This document shows positions 1-7,792 of a stretch of 15,277 nt of DNA, piece by piece. The notes under the pieces were generated by a model, which saw only the letters and a list, made by a program, of their open reading frames with translations, had not been told where the DNA came from and made no database searches. Where the stretch lies: contig DDXM01000001.1 in assembly GCA_002347485.1 (NCBI GenBank), forward strand, positions 1 through 15,277, written 5' to 3'. Origin of the DNA: Anaerolineaceae bacterium UBA2260 (GTDB lineage: Bacteria > Chloroflexota > Anaerolineae > Anaerolineales > Anaerolineaceae). Both the position numbers and the translations under genes were made by a program. Position 1 is the stretch's first letter. Each line of letters starts with the position of its first letter.

Positions 1-2
1 TG

Positions 3-53
3 CAGACCATTCAACGCGCGCGGGTGCAGCAAGAAGAGGGGTCGCATGTTTAA
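3..53 (+). CDS. 3' end of an unidentified upstream gene (partial)
   Basis: A reading frame open from the window edge runs to a TAA at 51-53 and overlaps the first 8 bases of the helicase gene. The visible tail reads QTIQRARVQQEEGSHV, which is polar and charged and carries no recognisable motif. The purine-rich GAAGAGGGG near its end can serve as the ribosome binding site of the next gene, so an operon with translational coupling is plausible. Only about 16 codons are visible, so this could be chance. No function is assigned. Confidence 0.35.
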   Translation, partial: QTIQRARVQQEEGSHV

Positions 54-2280
54 ACCCCGTCCCAACCAGGCGCAGATACTCGCCTATGAGAAAGGCCGCA
101 TGGGCATATCCGCTGTACCCGGCAGCGGCAAAACCCACACCCTTTCCTATCTCGCGGCTCAGTTGATCCTCAAAAGCCGGCTTGAGGTTGATCAAGAAAT
201 CCTGGTTGTCACGCTGGTGAATTCCGCGGTTGATAATTTCACCACCCGCATCGCAGGTTTTGTGAAAGCCCACGGCTTGCTGGAAAATGTAGGTTATCGG
301 GTGCGCACCCTGCACGGTCTGGCGCACGATATCATCCTCGAACGTCCGGACATGGCCGGGCTTTCGACGCAATTCTCGATCATCGACGAAGTCGAATCGG
401 ATCGCATGATCGAACGGGTTTGCGAGGGGTACCTCCGCTTGCATCCTGAGCTGGCCGATTACCTGCTCAAACCTGATGTGGACGTCGCAGACATCAGCCG
501 CAAGCGTAATGGGTGGACGGAACTTGTCACAGCGATCAACCAGAATTTCATCCGCAAAGCCAAAGACCTGCAGGCGGAACCGGAAATTATTCAATTAAAA
601 ATGACCCAGCACAGGTATTCGGACCCTTTACTGGAAATGGGACTCGAAGTTTATCAGCAATACCAGCGCGGGCTGCGCTACCGCAACGCGTTGGATTTCT
701 CCGATCTGATCCGCCTGGCTTATCGGGTGCTGGAAAGCGACCCGGACTACCTCGCTCGTCTACAGTATCGCTGGCCGTACATCCTTGAGGATGAAGCCCA
801 GGATTCTTCCAGCATCCAGGAGAAGATGTTGCGCAAGCTGGTGGGGGATAATGGCAACTGGGTACGCGTCGGCGATCCCAACCAGGCGATCTATGAGTCC
901 TTCACCACCGCCAGCCCAAAATTTTTACGCGATTTTTTGAAGGAACAGGGGGTTAACGCGATGAGCCTCCCGCATTCCGGCAGGTCCAACCTGAGGATTC
1001 TGAACTTCGCCAACGCTCTGATCGATTGGACAAAATTTGAGCACCCGGTGATCGATTTGCGCTCCTCGCTTGACCACCCCCTGATCGAACCAACCCCCGC
1101 GGGTGACCCTCAACCCAATCCAAAAGATCACCCATATGCGGTCTATATCCGCGCGCAAAAGTCCACCCCTGCTGAGGAGACCAGGCTGGTGGTGGAAAAC
1201 ATCAAACGCTGGCTGCCAGACAACCGCGATAAAACGGTCGCGGTGCTCTGCCCCATCGGTTGGTACGGTGAGCAGGTGGCAGAAGCGCTGCACGGCGCAG
1301 AGATTCCGATGGTTGAACTTTTGAAAAGCACCGAATCGACCCGCCGCGTAGCTGCGATCATCGAAAATGTACTCATCACATTGAACGACCCCACGAACGC
1401 CGCAAAATTCAGTAAAACCTGTGGACTGATCCTGAAAAAAGACGATTTAACTGCCCAACAAACCGATGAGATTTCCAGTCTGGTAAACGCTGTCCATAAG
1501 TGTGAGCGATTGGAGGAGCTTTTCTACCCGCGCGCGGGATCAGGCATCGATCAAGCGGTGAACCTGTCAGGAATATCCCCGGAGTTGCACGCAAATTTCG
1601 AGGGTTTACTCGCGGCCTTTATCCGCTGGCACCGCGCGGTTAGCCTGCCGATCGATCAATTGGTGCTGACAATCGCGCAGGATTTGTTCATCTCGCCGGC
1701 AGACCTGGCGCTCACTCATAAATTTGCCCTCCTGCTTGAGTTTAGCGCTTCGCTGCGCCCGGAATCCGGTCTCGCTGAGTTCGCGAGCGAGTTATCGCAG
1801 ATTTCGGGCAATCTGCGTAAATTCAACGGATTCAGCGACGAGGAATTGAGATTCAATCCTGATGACCACAAAGGCAAGGTTTTTATCTCAACTTACCACA
1901 AAGCCAAGGGGCTTGAGTGGGACCGGGTCTACTTGATGTCGGTCAACAATTATGATTTTCCCGCAGCACAGGAATTTGACACTTATCATAGCGAAAAATG
2001 GTTCATCCGCGAAAATTTCGATCCGCACGCTGAGACGCTCGCTCGCCTGGAAGGGCTGCTTACAGATAACGAGGACCTGGTCAAAGCGCCCGCCGGCAGG
2101 GCGACGCAACAAGCCCGCCTGGAATACGCGAGTGAACGCTTGCGCCTGCTTTTCGTGGGCATCACCCGCGCGCGGGAATCCCTGGTGATCACCTGGAACT
2201 CTGGGCGCAAAGATCAAAAGATGGCGCTTGCGCTTTCAGCCTTGCACGCCAAATGGAAAGGACAAGATGGACCTGCCTGA
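46..2280 (+). CDS. UvrD/AddA-like superfamily 1 ATP-dependent DNA helicase
   Basis: A DNA translocase/helicase expected to unwind duplex DNA in repair or recombination, using ATP in the cytoplasm. All hallmark SF1A motifs are visible in order: a Q-motif glutamine at residue 8, Walker A (VPGSGKT, 24-30), Walker B DEAQD (249-253), motif III GDPNQAIY (276-283), a motif IV-like SGRSNLRILNF (about 313-323), motif V with STYHKAKGLEW (615-625), and motif VI VGITRARE (704-711). At 744 aa it is about the size of UvrD/PcrA and far shorter than AddA or RecB. No nuclease domain follows motif VI; a separate nuclease is encoded by the next gene, whose ATG lies 14 bases inside this one. The chosen ATG is preceded by GAAGAGGGG. 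Paralogues in the UvrD/Rep/PcrA/AddA group cannot be separated by eye, so no symbol is given. The family call is secure; the exact role is inferred from the neighbours. Confidence 0.92.
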   Translation: MFKPRPNQAQILAYEKGRMGISAVPGSGKTHTLSYLAAQLILKSRLEVDQEILVVTLVNSAVDNFTTRIAGFVKAHGLLENVGYRVRTLHGLAHDIILERPDMAGLSTQFSIIDEVESDRMIERVCEGYLRLHPELADYLLKPDVDVADISRKRNGWTELVTAINQNFIRKAKDLQAEPEIIQLKMTQHRYSDPLLEMGLEVYQQYQRGLRYRNALDFSDLIRLAYRVLESDPDYLARLQYRWPYILEDEAQDSSSIQEKMLRKLVGDNGNWVRVGDPNQAIYESFTTASPKFLRDFLKEQGVNAMSLPHSGRSNLRILNFANALIDWTKFEHPVIDLRSSLDHPLIEPTPAGDPQPNPKDHPYAVYIRAQKSTPAEETRLVVENIKRWLPDNRDKTVAVLCPIGWYGEQVAEALHGAEIPMVELLKSTESTRRVAAIIENVLITLNDPTNAAKFSKTCGLILKKDDLTAQQTDEISSLVNAVHKCERLEELFYPRAGSGIDQAVNLSGISPELHANFEGLLAAFIRWHRAVSLPIDQLVLTIAQDLFISPADLALTHKFALLLEFSASLRPESGLAEFASELSQISGNLRKFNGFSDEELRFNPDDHKGKVFISTYHKAKGLEWDRVYLMSVNNYDFPAAQEFDTYHSEKWFIRENFDPHAETLARLEGLLTDNEDLVKAPAGRATQQARLEYASERLRLLFVGITRARESLVITWNSGRKDQKMALALSALHAKWKGQDGPA

Positions 2281-3073
2281 AAATTTCTCCTTTTCGCAGC
2301 ACAATCTGCAGGATTACATGGATTGCAGGTATCGTTTTTTGCTGAAATATGTGCTTGGTATCGAGTGGCCGGCGGTCGAGAATGAACCGGTGCTGCTGCA
2401 GGAAGCCCGCATGGAGCTAGGAAATCAATTTCACCGCCTGGTGCAGCAATATTTCGCTGGGATCGATCCAGCGGTGATCGAATCTTCCATCGACTCGGAT
2501 GAATTGACCGCATGGTGGCGCGCGTTTACCGAGCTCAATTTAAATGCCCAATCCGGTGAAAAGTACGCCGAAAAGCTTTTATCGATCCCCCTCGCCAACC
2601 ATCGCCTGGTAGCCAAATACGATCTGTTCATCCGGAAAAACGACGGCAGTTATACAATCTATGATTGGAAAACCTCGCTGCGCCCGCCATCACCAATGCG
2701 CCTGATGGATCGGTTGCAATCGATTGTGTATCCGTTTGTACTTCAATCATATTTGTCGTCCGCTGCCCAATCAAGTGGAAAGCGCGACAAAATTGAAATG
2801 ATTTACTGGTTCCCAGCTCATCCAACCGACCCGGTTGCATTCTCGTATACCGCTGAGCAACTTGGCAACGATAGGGATTACTTACTGGGATTGGTTAACG
2901 AGATCACCGGTAACAACGAGGAGTGGTTTGAAAAGACGCTGGCGGTAAAAAAATGTGCGTACTGTCGTTATCGTTCACTCTGCGACCGCGGCATCAGCGC
3001 CGGGGATTTGGGCGACGAGGTAGATTCGATCGATTCCGATTCAGCCTTTGAACTTGACTTTGACACTTTGTAG
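2267..3073 (+). CDS. PD-(D/E)XK nuclease, RecB/AddB/Cas4-like, probable Fe-S cluster
   Basis: A predicted Mg-dependent DNA nuclease of 268 aa that probably works with the helicase encoded just upstream. The RecB-type nuclease signature is complete: a histidine in GNQFH (52-56), D119, the D133-W-K135 core, and a QxxxY element (Q151, Y155). Four cysteines sit as in the iron-sulfur nucleases AddB and Cas4: one near the N-terminus (C20) and three at the C-terminal side in C-x2-C-x5-C (C230, C233, C239). After these comes an acidic tail rich in Asp and Glu. No helicase motifs are present, unlike true AddB. The ATG at 2267 is preferred because AAAGGA lies 4 bases upstream and the protein then begins right before the conserved region; a TTG at 2228 would add 13 unlikely residues. 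The start overlaps the helicase gene by 14 bases, which indicates co-translation. Confidence 0.88.
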   Translation: MDLPENFSFSQHNLQDYMDCRYRFLLKYVLGIEWPAVENEPVLLQEARMELGNQFHRLVQQYFAGIDPAVIESSIDSDELTAWWRAFTELNLNAQSGEKYAEKLLSIPLANHRLVAKYDLFIRKNDGSYTIYDWKTSLRPPSPMRLMDRLQSIVYPFVLQSYLSSAAQSSGKRDKIEMIYWFPAHPTDPVAFSYTAEQLGNDRDYLLGLVNEITGNNEEWFEKTLAVKKCAYCRYRSLCDRGISAGDLGDEVDSIDSDSAFELDFDTL

Positions 3074-3087
3074 ACTATTCACCCCTT

Positions 3088-5424
3088 ATGTTTTCCATCA
3101 AACATCTCGAACGCAATTGGGTATTCCTGGAACCGGTAACGGTTTCTCCCAACCTGCTTAACATCCTGCCAAACGCCGACCTGGTGCTGAAAACGCTGGT
3201 TAGGCGTGGGCTTTCCTCGCCAGCAGAAGTACTCACATTCATTGACCACACCCGGTACACTCCCACCCCGGCTTACGAGCTACCAGATATGGAAAAAGGT
3301 GTGCAAAGAATTTACTCTGCGATTCAGAATAACGAAATGATCGGTGTTTGGGGAGATTTTGACGTGGATGGTCAGACATCGACCGCGATCCTGATTTCCA
3401 CATTGCGAGAACTTGACGCCGAGGTCATTTTCCATATTCCGGTTCGCGGTCCTGAAACGCATGGCATCGGACTGCAAGCCCTGCAAGATTTTCTAGCACA
3501 GGGGGTAAAGGTGATCCTCACCTGCGATACCGGGATCACTGCGCACGAAGCGATTGACTACGCGCAGTCTCAGGAAATTGATGTGGTGGTCACGGATCAT
3601 CACCTGCTACCGGAAACCATGCCCAATGCTTGCGCGCTCATCAATCCCCGCAGGCTGCCAACCGCTCACCCGCTTTCCTCCCTCCCCGGTGCTGGAACAG
3701 CCTACAAATTCGCCGAGGCGTTGCTGGGGCGTTTTGGTAAACAGGAATTGGCATCTCAATTACACGACCTGGCTGCGTTGGGCATCATCGCCGACCTGGC
3801 TGATCTGCGTGGTGACGCCCGTTTCTTGGTCCAATCCGGTATCAGCCGCCTGCGGACCTCCCCCCGTCCAGCGCTCGCGGCGATGCTCGAATCTGCCGAA
3901 ATTGACCCGTCAAATCTCACTGAAGAGCAAATCTCCTTCACCATTGCCCCGCGCCTTAACGCCGTAGGTCGACTGTCAGATGCCAATCCGATGGTTGATT
4001 TCCTGCTCAGCCACGATGCGAGTGAGATCGCGGTCAGGGTTAATCAAGTCGAAGGGTTGAACAATAAACGTAAACTCCTTTGCGATCAGGTATTTTTCGG
4101 AGCACAGTCACAAATCGAACAGGATCATTTGTTGCTCGACCATCCCGTTCTGGTCCTGCACCACCTGGATTGGCCGGCAGGCGTTGTGGGGATCGTCGCC
4201 AGCCGCCTGGTGGAGATCTATCACCGCCCGGCGATATTACTCACTGGCCCACCGGGCGAACCCTTGCGCGGTTCCGCCCGTTCGGTGGAAGGTGTGGACA
4301 TCACCGCCGCCCTGCGACGCAATGCACATCTCCTGCGCGGCTACGGCGGGCACCCCATGGCGGCCGGTCTTTCTCTAAGCGAGGAAAATTTACCCGGATT
4401 GAAACGCGGTTTGGATGCCGCGGTCAGCGAAGCACTAGCTACCCGTGGAGAGGCTGGTACACTGTTCATTGACCAAACCATTTCCCCATCGGAAATCACA
4501 CTCGACCTGGTCCGGTCGCTCGACCTGCTCGCCCCATACGGTCCAGGGAATCCTTCACTCGTGTTCTGCGCCGATGGATTACAGGTCGTCAATTCCAGAG
4601 CGATCGGCAAACTTAAAGAACACTTGCTCGTCGATGTTGAAGATATGAAGGGTAACGCGAATCGTTTCATCTGGTGGAACGGAAGCGGTCTCCCCGTACC
4701 GGAAGGCAGGTTTGACCTCGCTTACACTGCCCGCGCGTCAAATTACCGCGGCGAGGAACAAGTATCTCTTGAGTGGATAGATTATCGCATGGTCAACGCG
4801 GACATTGATATAAGCAAAAGTAAATCCGAGCTGCCTTGGATGAATGTTGATCTGCGCAATTCAGAATCCCGGCTAAGAGATGTCCAGGAGTTTTTGGATA
4901 CGGTTGAGACATTGGTATGGGCGGAAGGATCGGCGCTGCCGAGTTTTACCAGCTTCAACCGCCTAAAGCTGCATCCCTGCCGCAACCTGGTCCTGTGGTC
5001 AGTTCCACCGAGTATGGCAACCCTCAAAACCATCCTGGATCAAGCCAAGCCTGAACAGGTTATCTGGTGCCTGGTTTCTCCGCCTGAGCATCAAACGCGC
5101 CAATTTCTGGTTCGCATCGCCAGCCTCGTAAAAAAGACGCTCAGCGAAGGCCAAAGCGAATTGGATTTGTCCACTTTAGCTTCCGCAGCAGCCGCAGCTG
5201 AATCAACTGTCGATATCGCTCTCAGATGGCTGTCCGCCAGGGGTGATATCACCATCACTGGCAGGCATCAGGCAATAGTCAGCGTCTCGCTGGGCGGAAT
5301 CCCTGACCCTGATGAACAGAAACGTCTCGAAAAAGCGCTTGTGAATGTATTTGACGAGGTGAAAGCTTTTTCCAGTTATTTACGCCACGTAAACCTTGAC
5401 CAACTCATTACGAATCTAAGATAA
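3088..5424 (+). CDS. recJ: single-stranded-DNA-specific 5'-3' exonuclease RecJ
   Basis: RecJ degrades single-stranded DNA from the 5' end using two metal ions, in mismatch repair, base excision repair and RecF-type recombination. The DHH-family motifs are intact: DFDVD (90-94), the Asp in LTCDTG (D147), TDHH (169-172), and D236/D239 in ADLAD. The RecJ-specific PRLNAVGRL and the DHHA1 nucleic-acid motif GYGGH (418-422) follow. About 200 residues beyond the OB-fold resemble the long C-terminal RecJ_C region of Firmicutes-type RecJ, ending in what looks like a winged-helix segment (near residues 690-730). The length of 778 aa fits that long form. The gene starts 14 bases after the nuclease gene, with no clear ribosome binding site. 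It probably shares an mRNA with the helicase and nuclease, where RecJ would trim the strands they expose. Confidence 0.96.
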   Translation: MFSIKHLERNWVFLEPVTVSPNLLNILPNADLVLKTLVRRGLSSPAEVLTFIDHTRYTPTPAYELPDMEKGVQRIYSAIQNNEMIGVWGDFDVDGQTSTAILISTLRELDAEVIFHIPVRGPETHGIGLQALQDFLAQGVKVILTCDTGITAHEAIDYAQSQEIDVVVTDHHLLPETMPNACALINPRRLPTAHPLSSLPGAGTAYKFAEALLGRFGKQELASQLHDLAALGIIADLADLRGDARFLVQSGISRLRTSPRPALAAMLESAEIDPSNLTEEQISFTIAPRLNAVGRLSDANPMVDFLLSHDASEIAVRVNQVEGLNNKRKLLCDQVFFGAQSQIEQDHLLLDHPVLVLHHLDWPAGVVGIVASRLVEIYHRPAILLTGPPGEPLRGSARSVEGVDITAALRRNAHLLRGYGGHPMAAGLSLSEENLPGLKRGLDAAVSEALATRGEAGTLFIDQTISPSEITLDLVRSLDLLAPYGPGNPSLVFCADGLQVVNSRAIGKLKEHLLVDVEDMKGNANRFIWWNGSGLPVPEGRFDLAYTARASNYRGEEQVSLEWIDYRMVNADIDISKSKSELPWMNVDLRNSESRLRDVQEFLDTVETLVWAEGSALPSFTSFNRLKLHPCRNLVLWSVPPSMATLKTILDQAKPEQVIWCLVSPPEHQTRQFLVRIASLVKKTLSEGQSELDLSTLASAAAAAESTVDIALRWLSARGDITITGRHQAIVSVSLGGIPDPDEQKRLEKALVNVFDEVKAFSSYLRHVNLDQLITNLR

Positions 5425-5441
5425 TTTTTGTCTGATTTCGC

Positions 5442-5450
5442 TGTTATAAT
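5442..5450 (+). promoter_or_regulatory. extended -10 promoter directly ahead of the L,D-transpeptidase gene
   Basis: The sequence TGTTATAAT contains a perfect TATAAT (5445-5450) preceded by the TG of an extended -10 element. No good -35 box is visible at the usual distance. Normal spacing places the transcription start at about 5457, the A of the start codon, which predicts a leaderless mRNA. No Shine-Dalgarno sequence is present, consistent with that reading. Confidence 0.6.
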
Positions 5451-5456
5451 CATGCC

Positions 5457-6503
5457 ATGGTGATCAAAAGCCTTTCACGCCGCGATTTTCTCAAGCTCAG
5501 CGCCCTGGGTCTTACCAGTCTGGCGTTGAGACCGACGTACAATTTTGGGGAACTCGCGGATTGCGACAACTTGATCCGCGTGGGCACCACCTCAGTCAGC
5601 GTTTACAGCCAACCCGATGAGAAAAGCGTCATCCGCTTCCAGCGCTTCCGCGATGAGATCGTCAATGTGTACTACGAGGTCGTTTCGGATAAAGCCCCCC
5701 TTTACAATCCGCTCTGGTATCGCGTTTGGGGAGGTTATATCCACTGCGCAAATGTGCAACGCGTGCATGTGAAGTTGAATCCTGTTCCGGAGAAACTGGA
5801 CGAAGGGTTCCATTTGATCGAGATCACGGTCCCCTTCGCACAAAGTTTTCTCCAGCGCAAACCAGGCGAATGGACGCCGATCTACCGCTTATATTTTGGC
5901 ACCGTCCACTGGGCTGTTGGCATCGTGGAAGGTCCGGATGGCGAGCCCTGGTACCGTATCGTGGATGAATTGATCCGTAACGAGAACCTGCATTACTATA
6001 TCCCCGCCAATCAAGCCCGGCTAGTTACACCTGAAGAAACCACCCCCATCTCCCCGGATGTGAACCCTGACAAGAAGTACATCGAGGTATCGCTGGCGCA
6101 GCAGGAGTTGACGGCTTATGAAGAGGGTCGGGTAGTCCTGAAAACCAAAATTTCATCTGGCCTAAATTACCAGCCGCCTGATGAGATCCCATGGAATACA
6201 CCAACGGGGCGCTTCCATGTGCAGACCAAGATGCCCTCCAAACACATGGGCGGGGCAGAGTTAACCGATGACATCGAAGCTTACGTTCTACCAGGCGTGC
6301 CCTGGGTTTCCTTCTTCGAACCCGAGAATGGCATCGCGTTTCACGGCACGTACTGGCACCAGAATTATGGTATGCCAATGAGCCACGGCTGCATCAACAT
6401 GAAGATCGAGGAAGCGCGTTGGCTTTACCGCTGGGTTACCCCGGTTGGCGATATGAGCAAGATCACCACTGTCGGTTATGGCACCCAGGTGCATGTATTC
6501 TAA
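5457..6503 (+). CDS. Tat-exported L,D-transpeptidase (YkuD domain)
   Basis: A cell-wall enzyme that forms L,D-crosslinks in peptidoglycan or attaches groups to it, acting outside the membrane. The N-terminus carries a twin-arginine signal (SRRDFLKLS, about residues 7-15) followed by a hydrophobic stretch. A middle region (about 40-190) looks like repeated SH3-like cell-wall-binding folds. The C-terminal YkuD domain has the catalytic signature: a histidine in HGTYWH (H296) and SHGCIN with H310 and nucleophile C312. At 348 aa the length is normal for this architecture. The start fits the promoter that abuts it. The gene converges with hemW, leaving only 4 bases between the stop codons and no visible terminator. 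The substrate is not predictable from sequence. Confidence 0.93.
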   Translation: MVIKSLSRRDFLKLSALGLTSLALRPTYNFGELADCDNLIRVGTTSVSVYSQPDEKSVIRFQRFRDEIVNVYYEVVSDKAPLYNPLWYRVWGGYIHCANVQRVHVKLNPVPEKLDEGFHLIEITVPFAQSFLQRKPGEWTPIYRLYFGTVHWAVGIVEGPDGEPWYRIVDELIRNENLHYYIPANQARLVTPEETTPISPDVNPDKKYIEVSLAQQELTAYEEGRVVLKTKISSGLNYQPPDEIPWNTPTGRFHVQTKMPSKHMGGAELTDDIEAYVLPGVPWVSFFEPENGIAFHGTYWHQNYGMPMSHGCINMKIEEARWLYRWVTPVGDMSKITTVGYGTQVHVF

Positions 6504-6507
6504 TCAC

Positions 6508-7707
6508 TCAATTCTTCAGATCGTTCGGATTTGGATTTCCCACAAATTCTGCGAAAACGCGATTGCCGAAAAGCCGTCCTTTGCGGGTAAGCCTGAGACG
6601 ATTTTCATGCTCGACGCTTTCCAGCAATCCCTGACGTAACAACTTGTCAATTTGGATTCTCAGGACCTCCAGGATATTCACCTGGTAACGCTCCTTCAAT
6701 TCCAGGTTGGAGACCCCCTCTTGTGTCAAGCGCAAGGAAACCATCATATTTTCTTGTAGAAGATCCCATAAAGACAACCGGTTGACTTGCCTGACTGCTG
6801 GTCCTGCCGGGAAGTTCGCCTGCAATGCATTCTGAGCTAGCCTAATGTAATCCAGGATCTGACCCGCATTTTCAGTCCGAGTATCCTGCCAGAACCCGTG
6901 CGCGCCCGCGCCAAACCCCAAATACGACAGGTAGCGCCAGTATTGCAGGTTATGCCGGCACTGATCCTCTTCACTGCGCGCCCAGTTGGAAATCTCATAC
7001 TGCTGATACCCCATCTGGTTCAGATAATCCATCGTGAACTCGTACATATCCGCGGCGAGATCTTCATCCGGGTTATCGAGCAATCCGCGGTCAACCCATC
7101 GCTTCAACCTTGTGCCTTCTTCCAGGATCAACGAGTAAATGGAAAAATGGTCAATATCCAGTCTGCTCGCGAGTTCAAGCGTCTGCCGCCAACTTTCAAG
7201 GCTCTGACCGGGGATCCCAAAGATCAGGTCCAGATTGATATGCTTGAATCCAGCTTGTTTGCTCCACTGTACCGCGTTCAGTACCGATAGGTTATCGTGC
7301 TGACGGTCAAGCACGTGCAGATCTCTGCCGGAAGCCGATTGCATGCCGAAACTGATGCGGTTAAATCCCACCTCATACAATGCGGTGATACTTTCCCTGG
7401 TCACGGTCTCCGGGTTAGCTTCGAGGGTAATTTCCGCGTTGCCTGAAACGTCGACAGATCTTCGTACACTTGCGAAGATTCGGCCGAAATCCTCCGGCTG
7501 GAGGAGCGATGGCGTCCCTCCGCCGAAGAAAATGGTATGAGCCAGCAGTTTCTCCGGCGCCTGGCTCAACACAATCTCCACTTCGCCGCACAAAGCCTTG
7601 ACATAATCCGGGATGTAGTGATTCATCCCCGCAAATGTGTTAAAATCGCAGTACCCGCACCTCCTGCGGCAAAACGGAATGTGGAAATATAAACTGACCT
7701 CTTGCAT
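6508..7707 (-). CDS. hemW: HemW, radical-SAM heme chaperone (HemN-like)
   Basis: A radical S-adenosylmethionine protein of the HemW group (399 aa), historically misnamed coproporphyrinogen III oxidase; characterised HemW proteins bind heme and act as heme chaperones in the cytoplasm or at the membrane. The cluster-binding motif is CRRRCGYCDF, giving C13, C17 and C20 for a 4Fe-4S cluster. The residue two after the last cysteine is Phe, whereas genuine HemN has a fourth Cys there, so HemW is the better name. GGGTPS (about 63-68) is the usual SAM-contacting segment. The C-terminal HemN_C-like region ends in a winged-helix-like part. Transcription comes from its own promoter just upstream, predicted to give an almost leaderless mRNA, and there is no Shine-Dalgarno sequence. 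No heme-pathway gene is next to it. Confidence 0.94.
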   Translation of the reverse strand: MQEVSLYFHIPFCRRRCGYCDFNTFAGMNHYIPDYVKALCGEVEIVLSQAPEKLLAHTIFFGGGTPSLLQPEDFGRIFASVRRSVDVSGNAEITLEANPETVTRESITALYEVGFNRISFGMQSASGRDLHVLDRQHDNLSVLNAVQWSKQAGFKHINLDLIFGIPGQSLESWRQTLELASRLDIDHFSIYSLILEEGTRLKRWVDRGLLDNPDEDLAADMYEFTMDYLNQMGYQQYEISNWARSEEDQCRHNLQYWRYLSYLGFGAGAHGFWQDTRTENAGQILDYIRLAQNALQANFPAGPAVRQVNRLSLWDLLQENMMVSLRLTQEGVSNLELKERYQVNILEVLRIQIDKLLRQGLLESVEHENRLRLTRKGRLFGNRVFAEFVGNPNPNDLKN

Positions 7708-7715
7708 TACAGGTT

Positions 7716-7743
7716 AGAATATCACAATCTCGAATACTAGCAA
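7716..7743 (-). promoter_or_regulatory. hemW promoter, near-leaderless
   Basis: Read on the minus strand, TTGCTA (7743-7738) and TATTCT (7721-7716) are separated by 16 bases, with a TG one base before the -10 box (extended -10). Predicted transcription starts at about 7709, only about 2 bases before the ATG at 7707. Each hexamer matches consensus at 4 of 6 positions. Confidence 0.5.
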
Positions 7744-7750
7744 AGGACAA

Positions 7751-7786
7751 ATGGAACGACGCTCATTTTGCATCGACCACTTTTGA
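7751..7786 (+). other. possible 11-codon leader ORF upstream of the LysM gene
   Basis: An ATG at 7751 opens an 11-residue frame (MERRSFCIDHF) ending in TGA at 7784-7786, six bases before the LysM gene ATG and in the same frame. AAAGGA (7742-7747) lies just upstream, although its spacing of 3 bases is short. It could be a translated leader, a relic of a longer N-terminus, or chance. The sequence offers no proof of translation. Confidence 0.2.
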
Positions 7787-7792
7787 AATAAT

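Noticed and set aside
925..1293. Antisense ORF of 122 codons inside the helicase gene
   Set aside because: It lies wholly within a clear helicase reading frame with conserved motifs, has no recognisable domain, and is typical of GC-rich antisense shadow frames.
2228..2266. Upstream TTG start that would lengthen the nuclease by 13 residues
   Set aside because: It lies deep in the helicase gene, has no SD, and the extra residues are not like a conserved N-terminus; ATG 2267 has AAAGGA at a workable distance.
46..3073. Helicase-nuclease pair as an anti-phage defence system
   Set aside because: The neighbour is housekeeping recJ and there are no mobile or other defence genes; DNA repair is the simpler reading.
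6504..6507. Terminator between the convergent transpeptidase and hemW genes
   Set aside because: Only four bases separate the stops and no hairpin with a T-tract is visible around them.
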